A DNA stretch of 64,000 bases from Oscarella lobularis (GCF_947507565.1 NC_089181.1:3419614-3483613), one strand, 5' to 3'; counted from the first letter of the stretch, positions 1 through 11,959 are shown. The notes: generated by a model from the letters alone, not told the origin. Made by a program: numbers and translations.

Positions 1-42
1 AACGCTGTAAAAAGACGCCATTTTACGCTGGCGACATTTTAG

Positions 43-3000
43 TCCGATAATTTGGCCGTGACGCTCTTCGTGTTCGACGGCAGTGAAGGAAGAGAGCAAG
101 AGGTAAAACAGCGATCCGTCGTACGCCGATTCCGAGTTGTTTAGCAGATGAAAGCAGCGAAAACAGCGTACGTTCGACTAAAAACGTTTCGTCATCCAAA
201 CGTCATCAAATTTATCGATGGAATGGAGGTAAGAGAAAAAGCAACAGTGAAATTGTTACTACAGTAGAATTGTGCAATGTAGACGGAAACGACTCTAACA
301 GTGGCCACGGAACCGGTCACTCCTTTGGAAGAGTTTCTTCGTCAAAAAGACGGAAAAAATGAATTGGAAATTAGTTGGGGATTGCATCAAATTTCGGTAC
401 GTAAGAACTAAGGGAATTAATTAATTAGATATTCTCTATAGAAAGGATTGACGTTTTTGAATGAGGATTGTAGTCTTGTACACGCAAATATTTGCCTTTC
501 TTCCGTCTTTGTTGATCAAGCTGGCGAATGGAAACTCGGAGGTTTCGAGTCGATTCGACCGTTTTCTGATCCTCCACCGCCCGAAGGTCAGCGAGTGTAC
601 GATCCTCCGGAAGCGGGAAAGCCAAACGCATTGAAACGCGCTGAAAAATGGTCAGTATAAAGGTCGATTCACACTGGCAACGTAACGTAGCGTAGCGTAA
701 GAACTCTTCTCTTGATTGGCCGCTTGCCCTTTGTGACATCACTCTCCTTGACCATATTTGGAAGGGTTACGTTACGTAACGTTACGTCACCAGTGTGAAA
801 GAAAGAAGAATACATACACATACATGTACTAACGTTCTCTGTGTACAAGGTCTTGGGATATGTGGGGTTTTGGCTGTTTGATTTGGGAAATATTCAATGG
901 GCCTTTGCCTCGATCGTCTTCACTTAAATCTACTTCTAAGGTGGGGGCGTGTCACTTTGGGGATCTCCTTTCCCGTACGTAGATTATTTCTCTAGATTCC
1001 TAAATCTCTTGTTGCTCATTACTGTGAACTTGTTGGTGCCAATCCGAAATCGAGACCGAGTCCCGCGTCTTTTATTAAAAATTGCGCGTTTATGGATAAT
1101 CAATTTGTGACGACGAATCTCAAATTGGACGAAATGCAGGTCAAAAATTTTAATTAAATATTTTTTTCTTCTATTTTTTGCTATTTTTTCTTTTAGTTTA
1201 TGGATCAGAGTCAACGTCTCGTTTTTATTAAGAGTTTGAATCAGTCATTGGACACGTTTCCGAAAGAATTCGGAAAGTTTAAAATTCTTCCTCTTTTGCT
1301 AAACGCTTTCGAGTTTGGCGGAGCAGGATCTGCGATTTTACCACCCCTGCTAAAAGTTGTAGCAAAATAAGAGCCGCTTCATAATTGAAATCAAAATTTT
1401 TTTCAGTTGGGAAAACTTCTTGATACGAGTGAGTATCAATCCAAAATAATTCCGTGTCTCGTGAAGTTGTTTTCATCGACGGAAAGATCGACGAGAATTC
1501 ATCTTCTTCAGCAAGTAAGAGACGATGAAATCATTGATTATTTAATCGTCTTTGTGCCTAGGTTGGTCAATTTATTGAACATCTTCAACCGTCTGTAGTC
1601 GACGCTCAGATATTTCCTCACGTGGCTGAAGGCTTTAGTGATACTGTACCCGCCGTTAGAGAGGCAACTGTCAAGGTAAATTAAGGAGGCATTGACTTAA
1701 TTAATTTTGCACCAGGGTTCAAATAATATTACGTATTGCCCTAATTAATTTCGTGCGAAAGTAACAAAATACCATTAGTAGTCTCAGAATTCCACGTTTA
1801 ATGATTAACAAGTTAGAAACTGATTTTGAAATAATAGTGCCCCACTCTCCAATAAAGCAGATTAGAGTTGAAAAAAATAGAGTCGCAGGTGTAATTCTTA
1901 GGCTATGGTTTTGCTGACGCCCAAACTAAGCGAGAAAACGATAGACAGTCAGTTATTGAAGCACTTTGCTACCCTACAAACTGACTCGCAGGTGGAGCCG
2001 CAAGATTGAGTGACGTAAATCGTAAGATAAATAAGAAATTTCTTATTAGGCTGGCATACGCACCAATACAACGATTTGCTTAGGAAAAGTCATTTCGTGC
2101 ATGTCAAAATCGGTAAACGCAATTGAATTAATTAATTAATTATTATTTCGAAATTGTATTGTTGAGATAGACGCGTCAAAAAGTGATTCTAGCGGCGTTT
2201 GTTCGGGCTCTACGCGATCCCTTTCCTCCCGCTCGTACGGCGGGAATTGTCGCCATGTCGCAAGCGGCGTCGTACTATCAACCAACGGAGATGGCAACGC
2301 GTGTCATTCCCGCTATCGCGCCTCTGACGTTGGACCCGGAAAAGGACGTTCGAGACAAGGTAGGACGCGAGAAAATTAGAATATTTAAAAATGAAATAAA
2401 ATGTTCTGCAGGCTTTTCAAGTGATTCATTTGTTTCTGTCAGAACTCCAATATTATTCGGATCATCCTGAAGAGCTTCCCAAAGCGGATTCAAGTCAGTA
2501 TCAATAGAGATTCTCATTTTTATATTAGGTTATGTTTCGTCGCAACTGCTAGGTGGGTCCTATTCCGGTGCTGTTGTTGGCACGGCGTCTTCGTTTGCTG
2601 GATGGGCGTATACTTCGTTGGCGTCTCGACTCGGGAGAACGGGAAAGGATGACGCGCCACAGCCGCCAAAAGAGAAAGAGAAAGAGGAGACGAAAAAAGT
2701 CTCATCTCCACAGCAAAAATGTTAGTTTAATTAATTAATTAAACCCGTGCAGTTGTTTGTGTGTGGGAAGTTTTCTCTTTTTTAGCTCGAAACAGAGAAT
2801 CTCCTCCTGTGGAAAGAAAGGTAAAGGAGGAAAATGATGATGGTGATGATGACGACGAATGGGCGGCGTTGGAGGAAGACGGAGGTAAAGATGGCTGGGG
2901 CGACGATTGGGGCGAAAAAAAGGATGATAATAATAAATCGTCGGGTGGCCTGTCGTTTTTTGACGACGACTCTGCGTGGGATTCTGGTGACGTAGTCGGG

Positions 3001-3415
3001 GAAACGGAAATCAAACCGGGGGCAAATTTTGTCAAAGGTAACAAATAACTTAATTAGTAGTTAAATTTGTTGATTTTTATTTTTAGATTCGACGCGTCCT
3101 TCCGCCTCTTCACTTTTTAGTAAGAAAAGTGATGATAAGGATGGCTGGGGTGATGATGATGACGCTGATTGGAGCGCTTTGGACGCCGATCCAAAGACGA
3201 CAGATAAAAATAGCAATACTGGGGGATGGGATGATGATGACGAATGGGCGTCGTTTGAAGATCCTAAGCCTACGAAAGTTGCAAGTGGAATGGATCGAGC
3301 CAAGCAGCGAGATCAGAGAAGACAGAAGCAGAAAGAGGCAAAGGAACGGCGGGCGTTGGAAGCCGGAAAGAAGAGTCGTCCCTTGAAATTGGGCGGCGTG
3401 AAGAAAGTGGATTAA
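43..3415 (+). CDS. SCYL1: SCYL1-type pseudokinase with HEAT repeats (5' partial)
   Basis: N-terminal-kinase-like protein that in animals works in COPI-dependent Golgi-ER traffic. The first exon(s), with the start codon and glycine loop, lie left of the window; the first visible exon opens at about 43 after an AG. Joined exons give a kinase-like fold ([38 protein letters not shown]), then HEAT repeats ([38 protein letters not shown]), an acidic Trp/Asp-rich linker near 2840-3260 and a Lys/Arg-rich coiled tail. The catalytic HRD position reads HAN and the DFG position reads GGF, as in the pseudokinase family. The protein ends in KKVD, which matches the C-terminal dibasic COPI-binding signal known in vertebrate SCYL1. 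About 13 short introns; the one at 651-848 carries a MITE. Identification is firm; individual exon edges are by eye. Confidence 0.93.
662..806. mobile_element. MITE family 1, copy 1 (in SCYL1 intron)
   Basis: Imperfect terminal inverted repeats: the left end begins TTCACACTGGCAACGTAACG and the right end reads, in reverse complement, TTCACACTGGTGACGTAACG. The core contains CTTGATTGGCCGCTTGCCC and CACTCTCCTTGACCATATTT, both shared with the copies at 4843-4954 and 23626-23733. It lies wholly inside an intron. No coding capacity. Confidence 0.8.
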
Positions 3416-3533
3416 TTAATGATTGATTTTCTTATGTAAACTACCACGTGACTACCATGTGACTAGAGCGTGGGGAGATGGCCTCTTCATTCGCTTGGAA
3501 ACGCTTTCTACAATCCGAAAGGAGTTCCAAGCG

Positions 3534-4133
3534 ATGGATTTCTGCAAAGAGGTGAGTTTCGTGCCTTCGATGCACGTTTCGGAAGCGATCTCGTCTAGTT
3601 CTCGACATTTTGACCTGATTGTCGTTGGAGGAGGCATCGTCGGTTTAGCGACGGCACGAGAACTTCTTCTCCGACACAAGAATCATTCCGTAGCTCTTCT
3701 CGAAAAAGAAAAACGGCTTGGTATATAAAAAAGAAAGTAACTAATCATCGATGACATCGTCACGTGACATTAATCCACAGCCGCTCATCAAACGGGCCAC
3801 AATAGCGGCGTCATTCACAGCGGAATCTATTACACTCCCGGATCACTGAAAGCAAAATTATGCGTCGAAGGAATGGACTTGATTTATAAGTATTGTAATG
3901 AGAATGACGTTCCTTATAAGAAATGCGGCAAGGTAAGAAGAGATGACGTCATCATGACGTCATTTTATTGGTATTTTTTATAGATTATTGTAGCTGTCGA
4001 AGAGTCGGAGTTGCCTCGTCTTGATGCTCTCTATGAAAGAGCTCTTCAAAATCGAGTGAAGGGAGTTTGCATGATCGATGGAAAGTCTATTAAAGATATT
4101 GAACCTCTTTGCAAAGTGAGTCTCGCGAAAATT

Positions 4134-4179
<46 letters not shown>

Positions 4180-5379
4180 GGGTTTGAAAGCGATTCATTC
4201 ACCTGAGACGGGAATAATTGACTATGGGCAATTGGCTCGTTCATTTGGAAGAACTTTTGAAGATTTGGGCGGAAAGATATTTACTGAGACGGAGGCATGA
4301 TACACATGCAACAAGTAGCTATAATATCTATTTACCTTTGCAGGTAGTCAACTTTTCTCAAAATCAAGGTAATATTTATAATAATTATTATTATTATATT
4401 GGATTTTTTTCTTTGTCTAGATTCTGTTTGTGTTCACGCGAAAGACGGTTCGACTTTTAGTGGACGTCACGTGATCACGTGCGGCGGACTTCAGGCTGAT
4501 CAACTTGCAACGTTATCCGGTGGAAAACGCGATCCTCAGATTGTTCCATTTCGGGGCGAGTATCTCGTTTTGAAACCCGGAAAGCGTCATTTAATCAAGG
4601 GAAACATTTATCCGGTACGTGCTTGAAATCAATGTACTGTACACTGTAGCTGTTTTTTAGGTGCCTGATCCTCGATTTCCTTTTCTCGGCGTTCACTTTA
4701 CACCGCGAATGGACGGCAACGTTTGGCTCGGTCCCAACGCTGTTCTCGCCTTCGCGAGAGAAGGCTACAAATTTTGGAACATAAAATGGGCTGACTTGAA
4801 GAGTGCTCTTCTCTACAGGTACACACGGTACTGTAGTATAGTACTCTTCTCTTGATTGGTTGCTTGCCCCTTTGTGACATCACTCTCCTTGACCATATTT
4901 GGCAAGTCACGTTACGTGATGTCACAAAGGCAAGCGACCAATCAAGAGAAGAGTTCTTAGAATCAGCCTTGAATGATGTGTACTTGTATACCGGTATGTT
5001 TTGTAGTGGTTTTCGAAATCTAGCTGCAAAACATCTCAGCTTCGGAATGAAGGAATTCTTTCGCAGCGCTCTTCTAGCAGCTCAAATCGTTCAACTACAG
5101 AAATACGTTCCTGATTTGCAGATTGATGACGTCACACGGTATAAAGTAATAGTCATTAATTAACTTGAATTATTTTTTATTAGTGGTCCTGCTGGGGTTC
5201 GAGCTCAAGCTCTCAGTCCTGATGGAAGTCTCGTTGATGATTTTATTTTTGATAGTGGATCGGGGGAACTGGAGAGTCGTGTTCTTCACGTGCGAAATGC
5301 TCCTTCGCCCGCTGCTACGTCATCGTTGGCAATTGCTAAAATGATTGCTAAAGAGGCGGAAGAGAAATTTGAAATTTGA
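3534..5379 (+). CDS. L2HGDH: L-2-hydroxyglutarate dehydrogenase, mitochondrial
   Basis: FAD-dependent enzyme that oxidises L-2-hydroxyglutarate to 2-oxoglutarate at the mitochondrial inner membrane. The N-terminal Rossmann motif [19 protein letters not shown] is followed by [19 protein letters not shown], then GIIDYGQLA, the substrate-domain stretch [13 protein letters not shown], and near the C-terminus [20 protein letters not shown] and [17 protein letters not shown]. The chosen start at 3534 (MDFCKEV) puts about 20 residues before the FAD fold. The same frame is open further upstream to an ATG at 3423 that would add a basic leader (IRLETLSTIRKE), so a longer mitochondrial targeting form is possible. 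Eight or so short introns; the one at 4819-5006 contains a foldback MITE and the one at 4113-4180 an ATTT microsatellite. The stop is 3 bp from the stop of the convergent NDUFAF1 gene. Confidence 0.95.
4843..4954. mobile_element. MITE family 1, copy 2 (foldback, in L2HGDH intron)
   Basis: A long near-perfect inverted repeat: ACTCTTCTCTTGATTGG at the left and its exact reverse complement at the right end, continuing inward through GCTTGCC..TTTGTGACATCAC. The asymmetric centre is CTCTCCTTGACCATATTTGG, the same core as the copies at 662-806 and 23626-23733. The hairpin would dominate the intron RNA. Confidence 0.8.
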
Positions 5380-5382
5380 TTC

Positions 5383-6108
5383 TTATTTTTGTATTGCTTT
5401 TATGTAATCGAGTTCGAGATGAAACGGTCCATTGATTCGGTCTGCTAAAAGCAAGCCAATTGTTCGGACTTTTTCTCTAGAAAATGACATTTGATGGTCT
5501 TGAAGATAGCCGCGATTCGTGAGGACAAAGTCGGAAAAATCGACCTGAAATAAATAAGATAAGATTAGGAATACGATTGGGGTTGTTCTACCTGAATTTT
5601 CTCCCAAAAAGGACCACCTCTTGTATACAGAAAAGCTTGCCACAAGTCGTCGCGTCTATAGCTCTCAATTTGAAGATTTACAATGTATTTTCGACCGTCG
5701 CCACGGAGACGAAATTCGAGCGCGTCATACTGCGAAAAATCGTACAGTTTCACGCGTCCAAATCGTCCCTAATGAAAAAAAGGTAAGATAGTCTAGATTT
5801 TATTGATGTATGTTAACCCGATTTGGTTGAGATCGAATTGCGCAATATCCGCTATATTTCATTCGGTTTTTATTTGTGGAATCTGGTGCCGGTGTGTTTG
5901 TCGATAGTCGGCCGTGGAATAGCGTTGTTTCGGAGCTCGTTTGGAGCTTTGCGTGAGACATTCCGCCGATTTCTTCGTCCGAGATGCACGCCCACTTCTC
6001 CAAATCGTCCCAGAGGAGAATTTCGCGACGCTTGTCGGCTCCGCGAGGCAACGATTTGCTCCACACTCGCTTCCAAGTTTCGTTGACGATTGAGAAAGCT
6101 CGTTTCAT
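5383..6108 (-). CDS. NDUFAF1: Complex I assembly factor, CIA30 domain
   Basis: Mitochondrial assembly factor for the membrane arm of respiratory complex I. The three exons read without break: about 6108-5818, 5768-5592 and 5544-5383. Joined, they give the CIA30 fold: LWDDLEKWACISDEEIGG, SGYCAIRSQPNRGRFGRV, YDALEFRLRGDGRKYIVNL, FLYTRGGPFWEKIQVDFSDF and IGLLLADRINGPFHLELDYI. The Met at 6108 (MKRAFSIVNETWKRVW, basic and amphipathic) is chosen because it leaves CRLS1 exon 1 free. The frame stays open to an ATG at 6330, which would overlap CRLS1 on the other strand. Shorter than the human protein (327 aa) because the N-terminal extension is short. Confidence 0.88.
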
Positions 6109-6158
6109 GCTGTTTTTCGATCGGTAACGCGCGCTCCGCGATCCACGTGTTTCCCACG

Positions 6159-7194
6159 ATGTTTCGCGTTCTTTCTGTCTGTTCGCGAGCTTTTCTCGCA
6201 ACGGGAAATCGTCTTCAGTATCGCTACTTGTTATTCGACTCGTCGAAGGAGCTTTCGTGCTGCTTTCGCTGCGCATTACGTAGAAATTCTCAATCGACAA
6301 CCGAAGCAGCAAAAAAGAGAGTAAGTACATATAAAAGACTAGAAAGTGCAGTGAAAATCGGCTCTAGGTGGAACACATATGGACGATCCCCAATTTTCTT
6401 TCTCTATCTCGCATTATTTCGACGCCAATCATTGGATATCTCGTCATCGAACAGAATTACGTCATAGCATTGGGTGTCTTTCTTGTCGCAGGTCTCACGG
6501 ACTTGGTATAGGCCACATGCAAGCTCAATCAATAATTAAATAATCGTTTTTTTAGCTTGATGGCTATATTGCGCGAAATTTCAAAAATCAGAAATCGATG
6601 CTGGGTACAGTTCTCGATCCGTTTGCTGATAAACTTCTAGTCAATGTATTGGCTATGTCTTTGAGCTACGCAAGTCTTTTACCCGGTATTGGTATATATG
6701 ATATTATGGAAGTATCTTTTATCTTTCGCTCTAGTTCCTCTGACTGCTTTGTTTCTAATTAAAGATGGTGGTCTAGTGTTTAGCGGTTTCTTTGTTCGAT
6801 ACAAGAGCCTTACTCCACCCGTGGGTAATTCAATGGTCATGTGATCATGTTAATAAATATTTTCTTCTAGATTACGTTGGCTAAGTATTGGGATATTCGT
6901 CATGCGACGACCGAAATCAAGCCGACTCTAATAGGAAAAGTGAATACGCTGTTTCAGCTCGGTTTGGTTGCATCTAGTCTCGCTGCTCCCGTATTTGAAT
7001 TTGTTAATCATCCAATTCTTCAAGGAATGTGGTGAGAGGAGATTCAATATAGTTTACATGTATATTTTTTATTGTTTTTAATTATTAGGTATTTGACTGC
7101 AGCCACAACTGTTGGATCGGGAATTAGTTACATTGTTTCAAAAAATGCTATAACCTATTTGCAACACTCTGAGAGTGAGAGAAGAGAACAATGA
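6159..7194 (+). CDS. CRLS1: Cardiolipin synthase (CDP-alcohol phosphatidyltransferase)
   Basis: Joins CDP-diacylglycerol and phosphatidylglycerol to make cardiolipin in the mitochondrial inner membrane. The start at 6159 gives a leader with many basic and no early acidic residues (MFRVLSVCSRAFLATGNRLQ), a good presequence. After a 40-bp intron the family core follows: IPNFLSLSRIISTPIIGYLV, GLTDLLDGYIARNFKNQKS and GTVLDPFADKLLVN, the CDP-alcohol phosphotransferase signature with its Asp residues. Several hydrophobic helices and GKVNTLFQLGLVA follow. Ends LQHSESERREQ. It shares a short bidirectional upstream region with NDUFAF1, also mitochondrial, and converges on VTI1B with 100 bp between stops. 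Confidence 0.93.
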
Positions 7195-7294
7195 CCCCGC
7201 CCCCTCGGCAAATTTCAATTTATTCTCATTCTATGAATATACACAGCAGCAGCAGCAACAAGTAGCAACAATGAAACAAGTTGTAATTAGTTAA

Positions 7295-8322
7295 TTAAGA
7301 GAAGAACTTCCAATAGACCAAACCCCCAATGATGCCTAGCTCCAGTAATATAATGATCATCATAATCAATTTATCCGTTATCACCCTAAATGATAGAATC
7401 AATAACGTATTAATTAACACTATAAGGGTACCTTTTCCCCATTGAAATCAATATCGTTTTTGCCTTAGAGACCTCCGCATCCGTTTCAGCGACCTAAAAA
7501 ATAATGAGATTGAAATTGAAATTGATCATGTGACTATTTACTGTATCTGTGGCTCTTAGTAGCTGTTCCCTCTGACCATATAATTCCCCAAGTGTTTCAG
7601 TACCAACTTGTTCTAATAAGTTTAATTAAAGATCACGTGATCACGTGATCTCTCATTTCTATTTTTTATACCTGATTCTGTAGCCACTGCTTTTGATCTG
7701 GCTATACTCTCAGAAGCTCTATTTAGACTTCCCGTTCCTTGTATCAATGTGTTTCTCTGGTAACCTTGAATCACCTATAAAACAATTAATTAATTAATTA
7801 TAATTGATTCAATTATCATTTAGATGTTACCGCTGGATCTTGAGTTCCATATGTTCGGCCTCCGCTAAAAAGTTCTTCTCTCGACGAACTGGCTTGTCTC
7901 TAATTAATTAATTAATTAATTAGATAAATTAATTAATTCGTTTTTTTCTCACCAGCTCCTTTTTGATTCGTTCCAAGTCGGTGCGACACTTTCTCGCCTT
8001 CGAGTTCATTCCAATGCGAAAAGCGGCTGGTGCATTTTGACTTTCGGCTTCCATCTGTTGGAGCTGCGAAAATCGTCACTTTTTGCTGATAAGTTATACG
8101 ACGAAATTGATTCTACCGTCTTTTCTGCTGATTCTAGTCGCTTTTCTGTGATTCTGATGCTTGATTTTCGTTGTTCTGTGCGAGAAACGATCGTCTCCTC
8201 TTTCTCTCCCAAAAGGGAGCCTCACCTCCGACGCTTCGCTGAATGAGAGTCAATTCGGACTTGACCTCCCTCATGATGGCACTGAAATCGTCATCGAGGT
8301 CTTCGAAGCGTTCGGAAGACAT
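7295..8322 (-). CDS. VTI1B: Qb-SNARE of the VTI1B type
   Basis: t-SNARE for late endosome/lysosome and Golgi fusion. The last exons give LIQGTGSLNRASESIARS, a heptad SNARE helix (EQVGTETLGELYGQREQLL, then VAETDAEVSKAKTIL) and a C-terminal anchor ending LLELGIIGGLVYWKFFS, very close in pattern to animal VTI1B rather than VTI1A. The N-terminal region (MSSERFEDLDDDFSAIMREV) is the expected alpha-helical Habc-like start; I chose the Met at 8322 over one at 8367 in the same frame because it matches the family N-terminus. Introns are rich in TTAATTAA. Divergent from the START-domain gene with only 89 bp between start codons, so the promoter is shared. Confidence 0.9.
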
Positions 8323-8411
8323 TGCGTTTCGCGAGAGACGTGTCACGGGATCAGTCGTCGACGTCACTCGTTGCTATTAATTAACCACGAGAGAGTACAC
8401 GGAAGCATAGA

Positions 8412-11400
8412 ATGGATTATGCGATTGTCTACGCCATCGTCGTCGTCATAATAGCGATGCTATTCCGTTGGAGAGAACTCGTATCAACGCGATATCGACG
8501 TGCAAAGGTGATTTCAGTTTCGTTTTCCCAAGAAAAACGAATCCCAACGTCTTCTAGCACTATTTCCTCAAATCGAAGTGGAAAAAACACCTCAATAAGC
8601 TAGTCCTAGAAAAGGTAAAGAGCATTACATCGTAGATTCATCGAAATAAGCCATGACGTACTGTAGCTTCTTCCTCCGGGTTCTCGCGCTGGATGGACGC
8701 TAGTCGATAGCAGAAGAGGCGTTCGACTGTGGAAACGAACGATTAGCGATTTCAGTTCGACGGAACCCGTATACGCTTCGAGCATCGTCATCGATTCCTC
8801 GACGGAAGTAAGTAGATACATTGCACCTCTAAGGTATCAATTTATTTATTTATTTATTATTTAGGATGTCGTTTCCGTGTTGAGCGACGTCTCCTTGGAA
8901 GGGGAATGGAATTCGCGTTGTCTCGCTGCTCACGTGATAGCAAAGGGTTCTGACGGTGTGAGTGACGTCATAAGTGTTAATTTGAGAGTTTCCGGTGGCG
9001 GAAGTCAATCTTATTCGAGGTGAGAACGACATCAGATTAATTAATTAATTAATTTTAATTAATTAATTAATTAATTAAAAGATCTTGGACTGAAGCTGAG
9101 AATTATTTTCGTTTGTTCTCACGTGCTATTGGAGGAGAACGTCAATCTGACGTAGAGTGGACTTATTGGAGTGTGAAATCGATTGGGGGGCAAAGTGAGG
9201 AGGATGATGTCACGTGTCTCTCTCTCTAATCTCTTTTTATTTTCTTCTTAGATGATGATGATAGCAATACTGCTACTACGTTGGTTTCTCTTTGTTTGGG
9301 TCTTTCCGTCGTTTATTTTAGCGATGATGCGTTGGATTGTCTTTCGTCTTGGCTCTCTTCATTACAGCACTTTGTGCTTATGCAATCGGCTACTCGGTCT
9401 ATCAAAACGAGTTTGCCGTTGCCAAGCAGCAATGAAGAAACAAAGAAGCCCCCAAGGGGATCTCCTAAGAGAAGAAAAAAGGATTCAATTGTATGTAAGA
9501 ACTCATAGTTGAATGTTTAACGCAAACGATTTTTCTTTAGATGAATTCCTTTCCTTCTCGCTCTTCAGAAAATCAGAGATTGAGGTGAGATAAATAAATA
9601 AATTAATAAATTAATAAAATGACGTCATAATCCAGTTGGATCAATCTCGCTGACATTTCAGCAATCAAAGTCAAAAACACCGCCTTAGCGGAAATTTCTG
9701 ACGAATGGAAATTAGACAGCGAAACAAAGTATACAAACCGTTCAATATTTTAATTGAGAGATCTACGTTGTGACTCGAATTTAGAGGCGTAACAATTATG
9801 AAGAGAAAATCGCTCGTAGGGGAAGAACAACCCGGATTAAATAGTGCCAAAGGAACAGCAAATATGACCGTCCCACCTTTCTTTGTACTAAGTTATATAG
9901 CTGACTTAGAAAAAGGCAATCTGTGGAATGAAATGTACAACGAGGGTATGTACAATAAAATTATTTCTTTTTTTAAGAGTGCACTTACTTTCGTACAGGC
10001 GTTCTAATTGAAGTTATTCGTGAAGACACGTTGGTATGTCGGCTCAAGTATAAGCCAGTTTTTCCGACGTCACCTCGCGATCTGTGCGTCGTTTCCGGTA
10101 TCCGGGAGGTTGGAACGGGTCTCGTGATGGCCGTGAATTCCGTAAGGATAAAAGAACGTTGGCGCGCTTTTTGTTAGTTGATATTAAGGTGGAGCATTCC
10201 TATTGCCCGGAAAATGAAAAATTTGTACGAGCTGAGACGAATAATAGTGGATTTTTAATTGTTTCGACACCCGGAAATAAGGCAAGTTGTTCCGTGACGT
10301 ATTTAGCGCGAATTGATTTAAAAGGTGAGGGAATGGGAAATGATTTTGAGATGATTTTTAATTATGTCTCAGGTCGGATTCCTGCTTTTGTTATTAATAA
10401 AATAATTTCGGTTCAACCTCGCTGCGTCGTTTCGCTGCGCGATTTGGTCGAACGCGAATACGAGGTGTTGAGTGTGGAGGAGAAGACCAAATGGGAAGAA
10501 ATGACTTTGGATGAATTTTTGAAAATGCGACGCAAATACTTACGACGTTTATGGAGGAAACAAGAGTCGATGGAAAACGGAACCAATGAAGAAGAAGAGG
10601 AAGACGGAAGTGATGACGTAACATGTAGCAATAGCGAGGAGGAGGAGGAGGAGGAGGAGGAGGAGGAGGACAATGAAAAGCGTGTATTCGATGAAGAGAG
10701 ACTAGTTGTATGTGTCCTCTTGCCTTAATTAATTAATTAATTAATTATATATCTCCTATAGGCTCCAACGCCAATTTCTTTTCAAGAAGCTGAATTTCCT
10801 CACAGTACAGTCGTACATTTTTATCTAAAAGAAATTTGTACTCTTTCTCTCTTTAGATCATAATTCTAGGATTGATTATCGAACGCTTGGAAATCAAATT
10901 TGTGCTAATGTGATGGCAGAGGTATTTGGCCCCCCAGCTGCCGTTCCGCGTTTTAATATTATTACTCTATTATTACTTCAGTTCTATTTCGCATCTGGAA
11001 TTGATTTTGAGTCGGATTTTCTGACACGAAATACGCAGTCCGGAGGCTGGATGTAAGTTCTATTTGCTACTTTGTTGATTTTAGATAAGATTTGTGATCC
11101 TTTAGCTTTCAGTCTATTGATAGAGACGTGTTGATTATGAAGAAGAAAATGCCGAATAGCAAATATGATAGGTTAGATAGGGAATTCTACCTTAATTAAT
11201 TAAAACAAAATAAATTTTTACGTGTTCAGTTTTATGGGACGTGGAATGATAGAAGTGCCTCCTACTCTAGTGTGGGATGCAGTTCGAGATTCCAGAACTA
11301 GATTCGTTTATGATAACATGCTCAAGGTGATACATAGTACGAAAGAGTATCAATTGCATTTTATTCCCTTTTTCCCCTAGTCTTTAGAAATTGTCGAGGA

Positions 11401-11959
11401 AATTGAATCCGGATTAAATATAGGTAAGAAAGAAAGAGAATAAGCTCTACTTTCGGGATTGTTGTCTAATAGTGTATTGCGTTTACGAAACTCACAATTG
11501 CTTTATGAAACAGGGAAGAGACATGTGTTTTTTGCATGCAGAACGACAGGAGGTTGGAGGAGTCAATAAACGTTTATAGTTTAATTATTTAATTTGATTT
11601 AGAACGGAAAATTTATTGTTGCTGGACGATCAATCACTCATCCAAAGTGTCCGGTCACACCGAACGTAATTCGAGCTGAGGTTACGTATTTTTATAGGGG
11701 ATGATCTTTTCGAAAGTTTGAATTTTTTGCAGGTAATTGCTAGTGGATGGCAAATAGAGCCAATAGTCAAACAAGGAAAATTGCACACTTTGGTTTCCTA
11801 CGTTGTTCAGGTATATCTTTCATTAGTGACGTCATTTGACATATAGAATTTAATTAGATCAATTTGGGCGGACTTGCGGCTGGACTGATTAACCTCATTG
11901 GAAAAAGGCAGCCTCTCGCTATTGCTTACCTGAGGCAACACCTCATAGAACAATCCTAA
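8412..11959 (+). CDS. Membrane-anchored protein with three START-like lipid-transfer domains
   Basis: Begins with a hydrophobic signal anchor (residues about 4-18, IVYAIVVVIIAML) followed by basic RWRELVSTRYRRAK. Three START-like units follow. Unit 1, residues about 60-240, is divergent (GWTLVDSRRGVRLWKRT, VYASSIVIDSSTEDVVSVL, EWNSR). Unit 2 is canonical (VPPFFVLSYIADLEKGNLWN, SPRDLCVVSGIREVGTGLVM, SGFLIV, SVTYLARIDLKGRIPAFVIN). Unit 3 is near the C-terminus (GMIEVPPTLVWDAVRDSRTR, VYCVYETHNCFMKQGRD, TPNVIRAEVIASGWQIEPI, VSYVVQINLGGLAAGLINLI). Units 2 and 3 are separated by a charged linker with a Glu run coded by pure GAG repeats (10637-10669). START domains bind one lipid or sterol; the ligand cannot be read here. 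Animal STARD proteins normally have one START, so I do not assign a symbol. Unit 1 is the least certain, and exon joins at 9190-9260 and 9490-9540 decide its end. Confidence 0.8.

Noticed and set aside
10394-10673. Minus-strand Ser-rich frames
   Set aside because: They are the antisense of the GAG-repeat Glu run in the START-domain gene.
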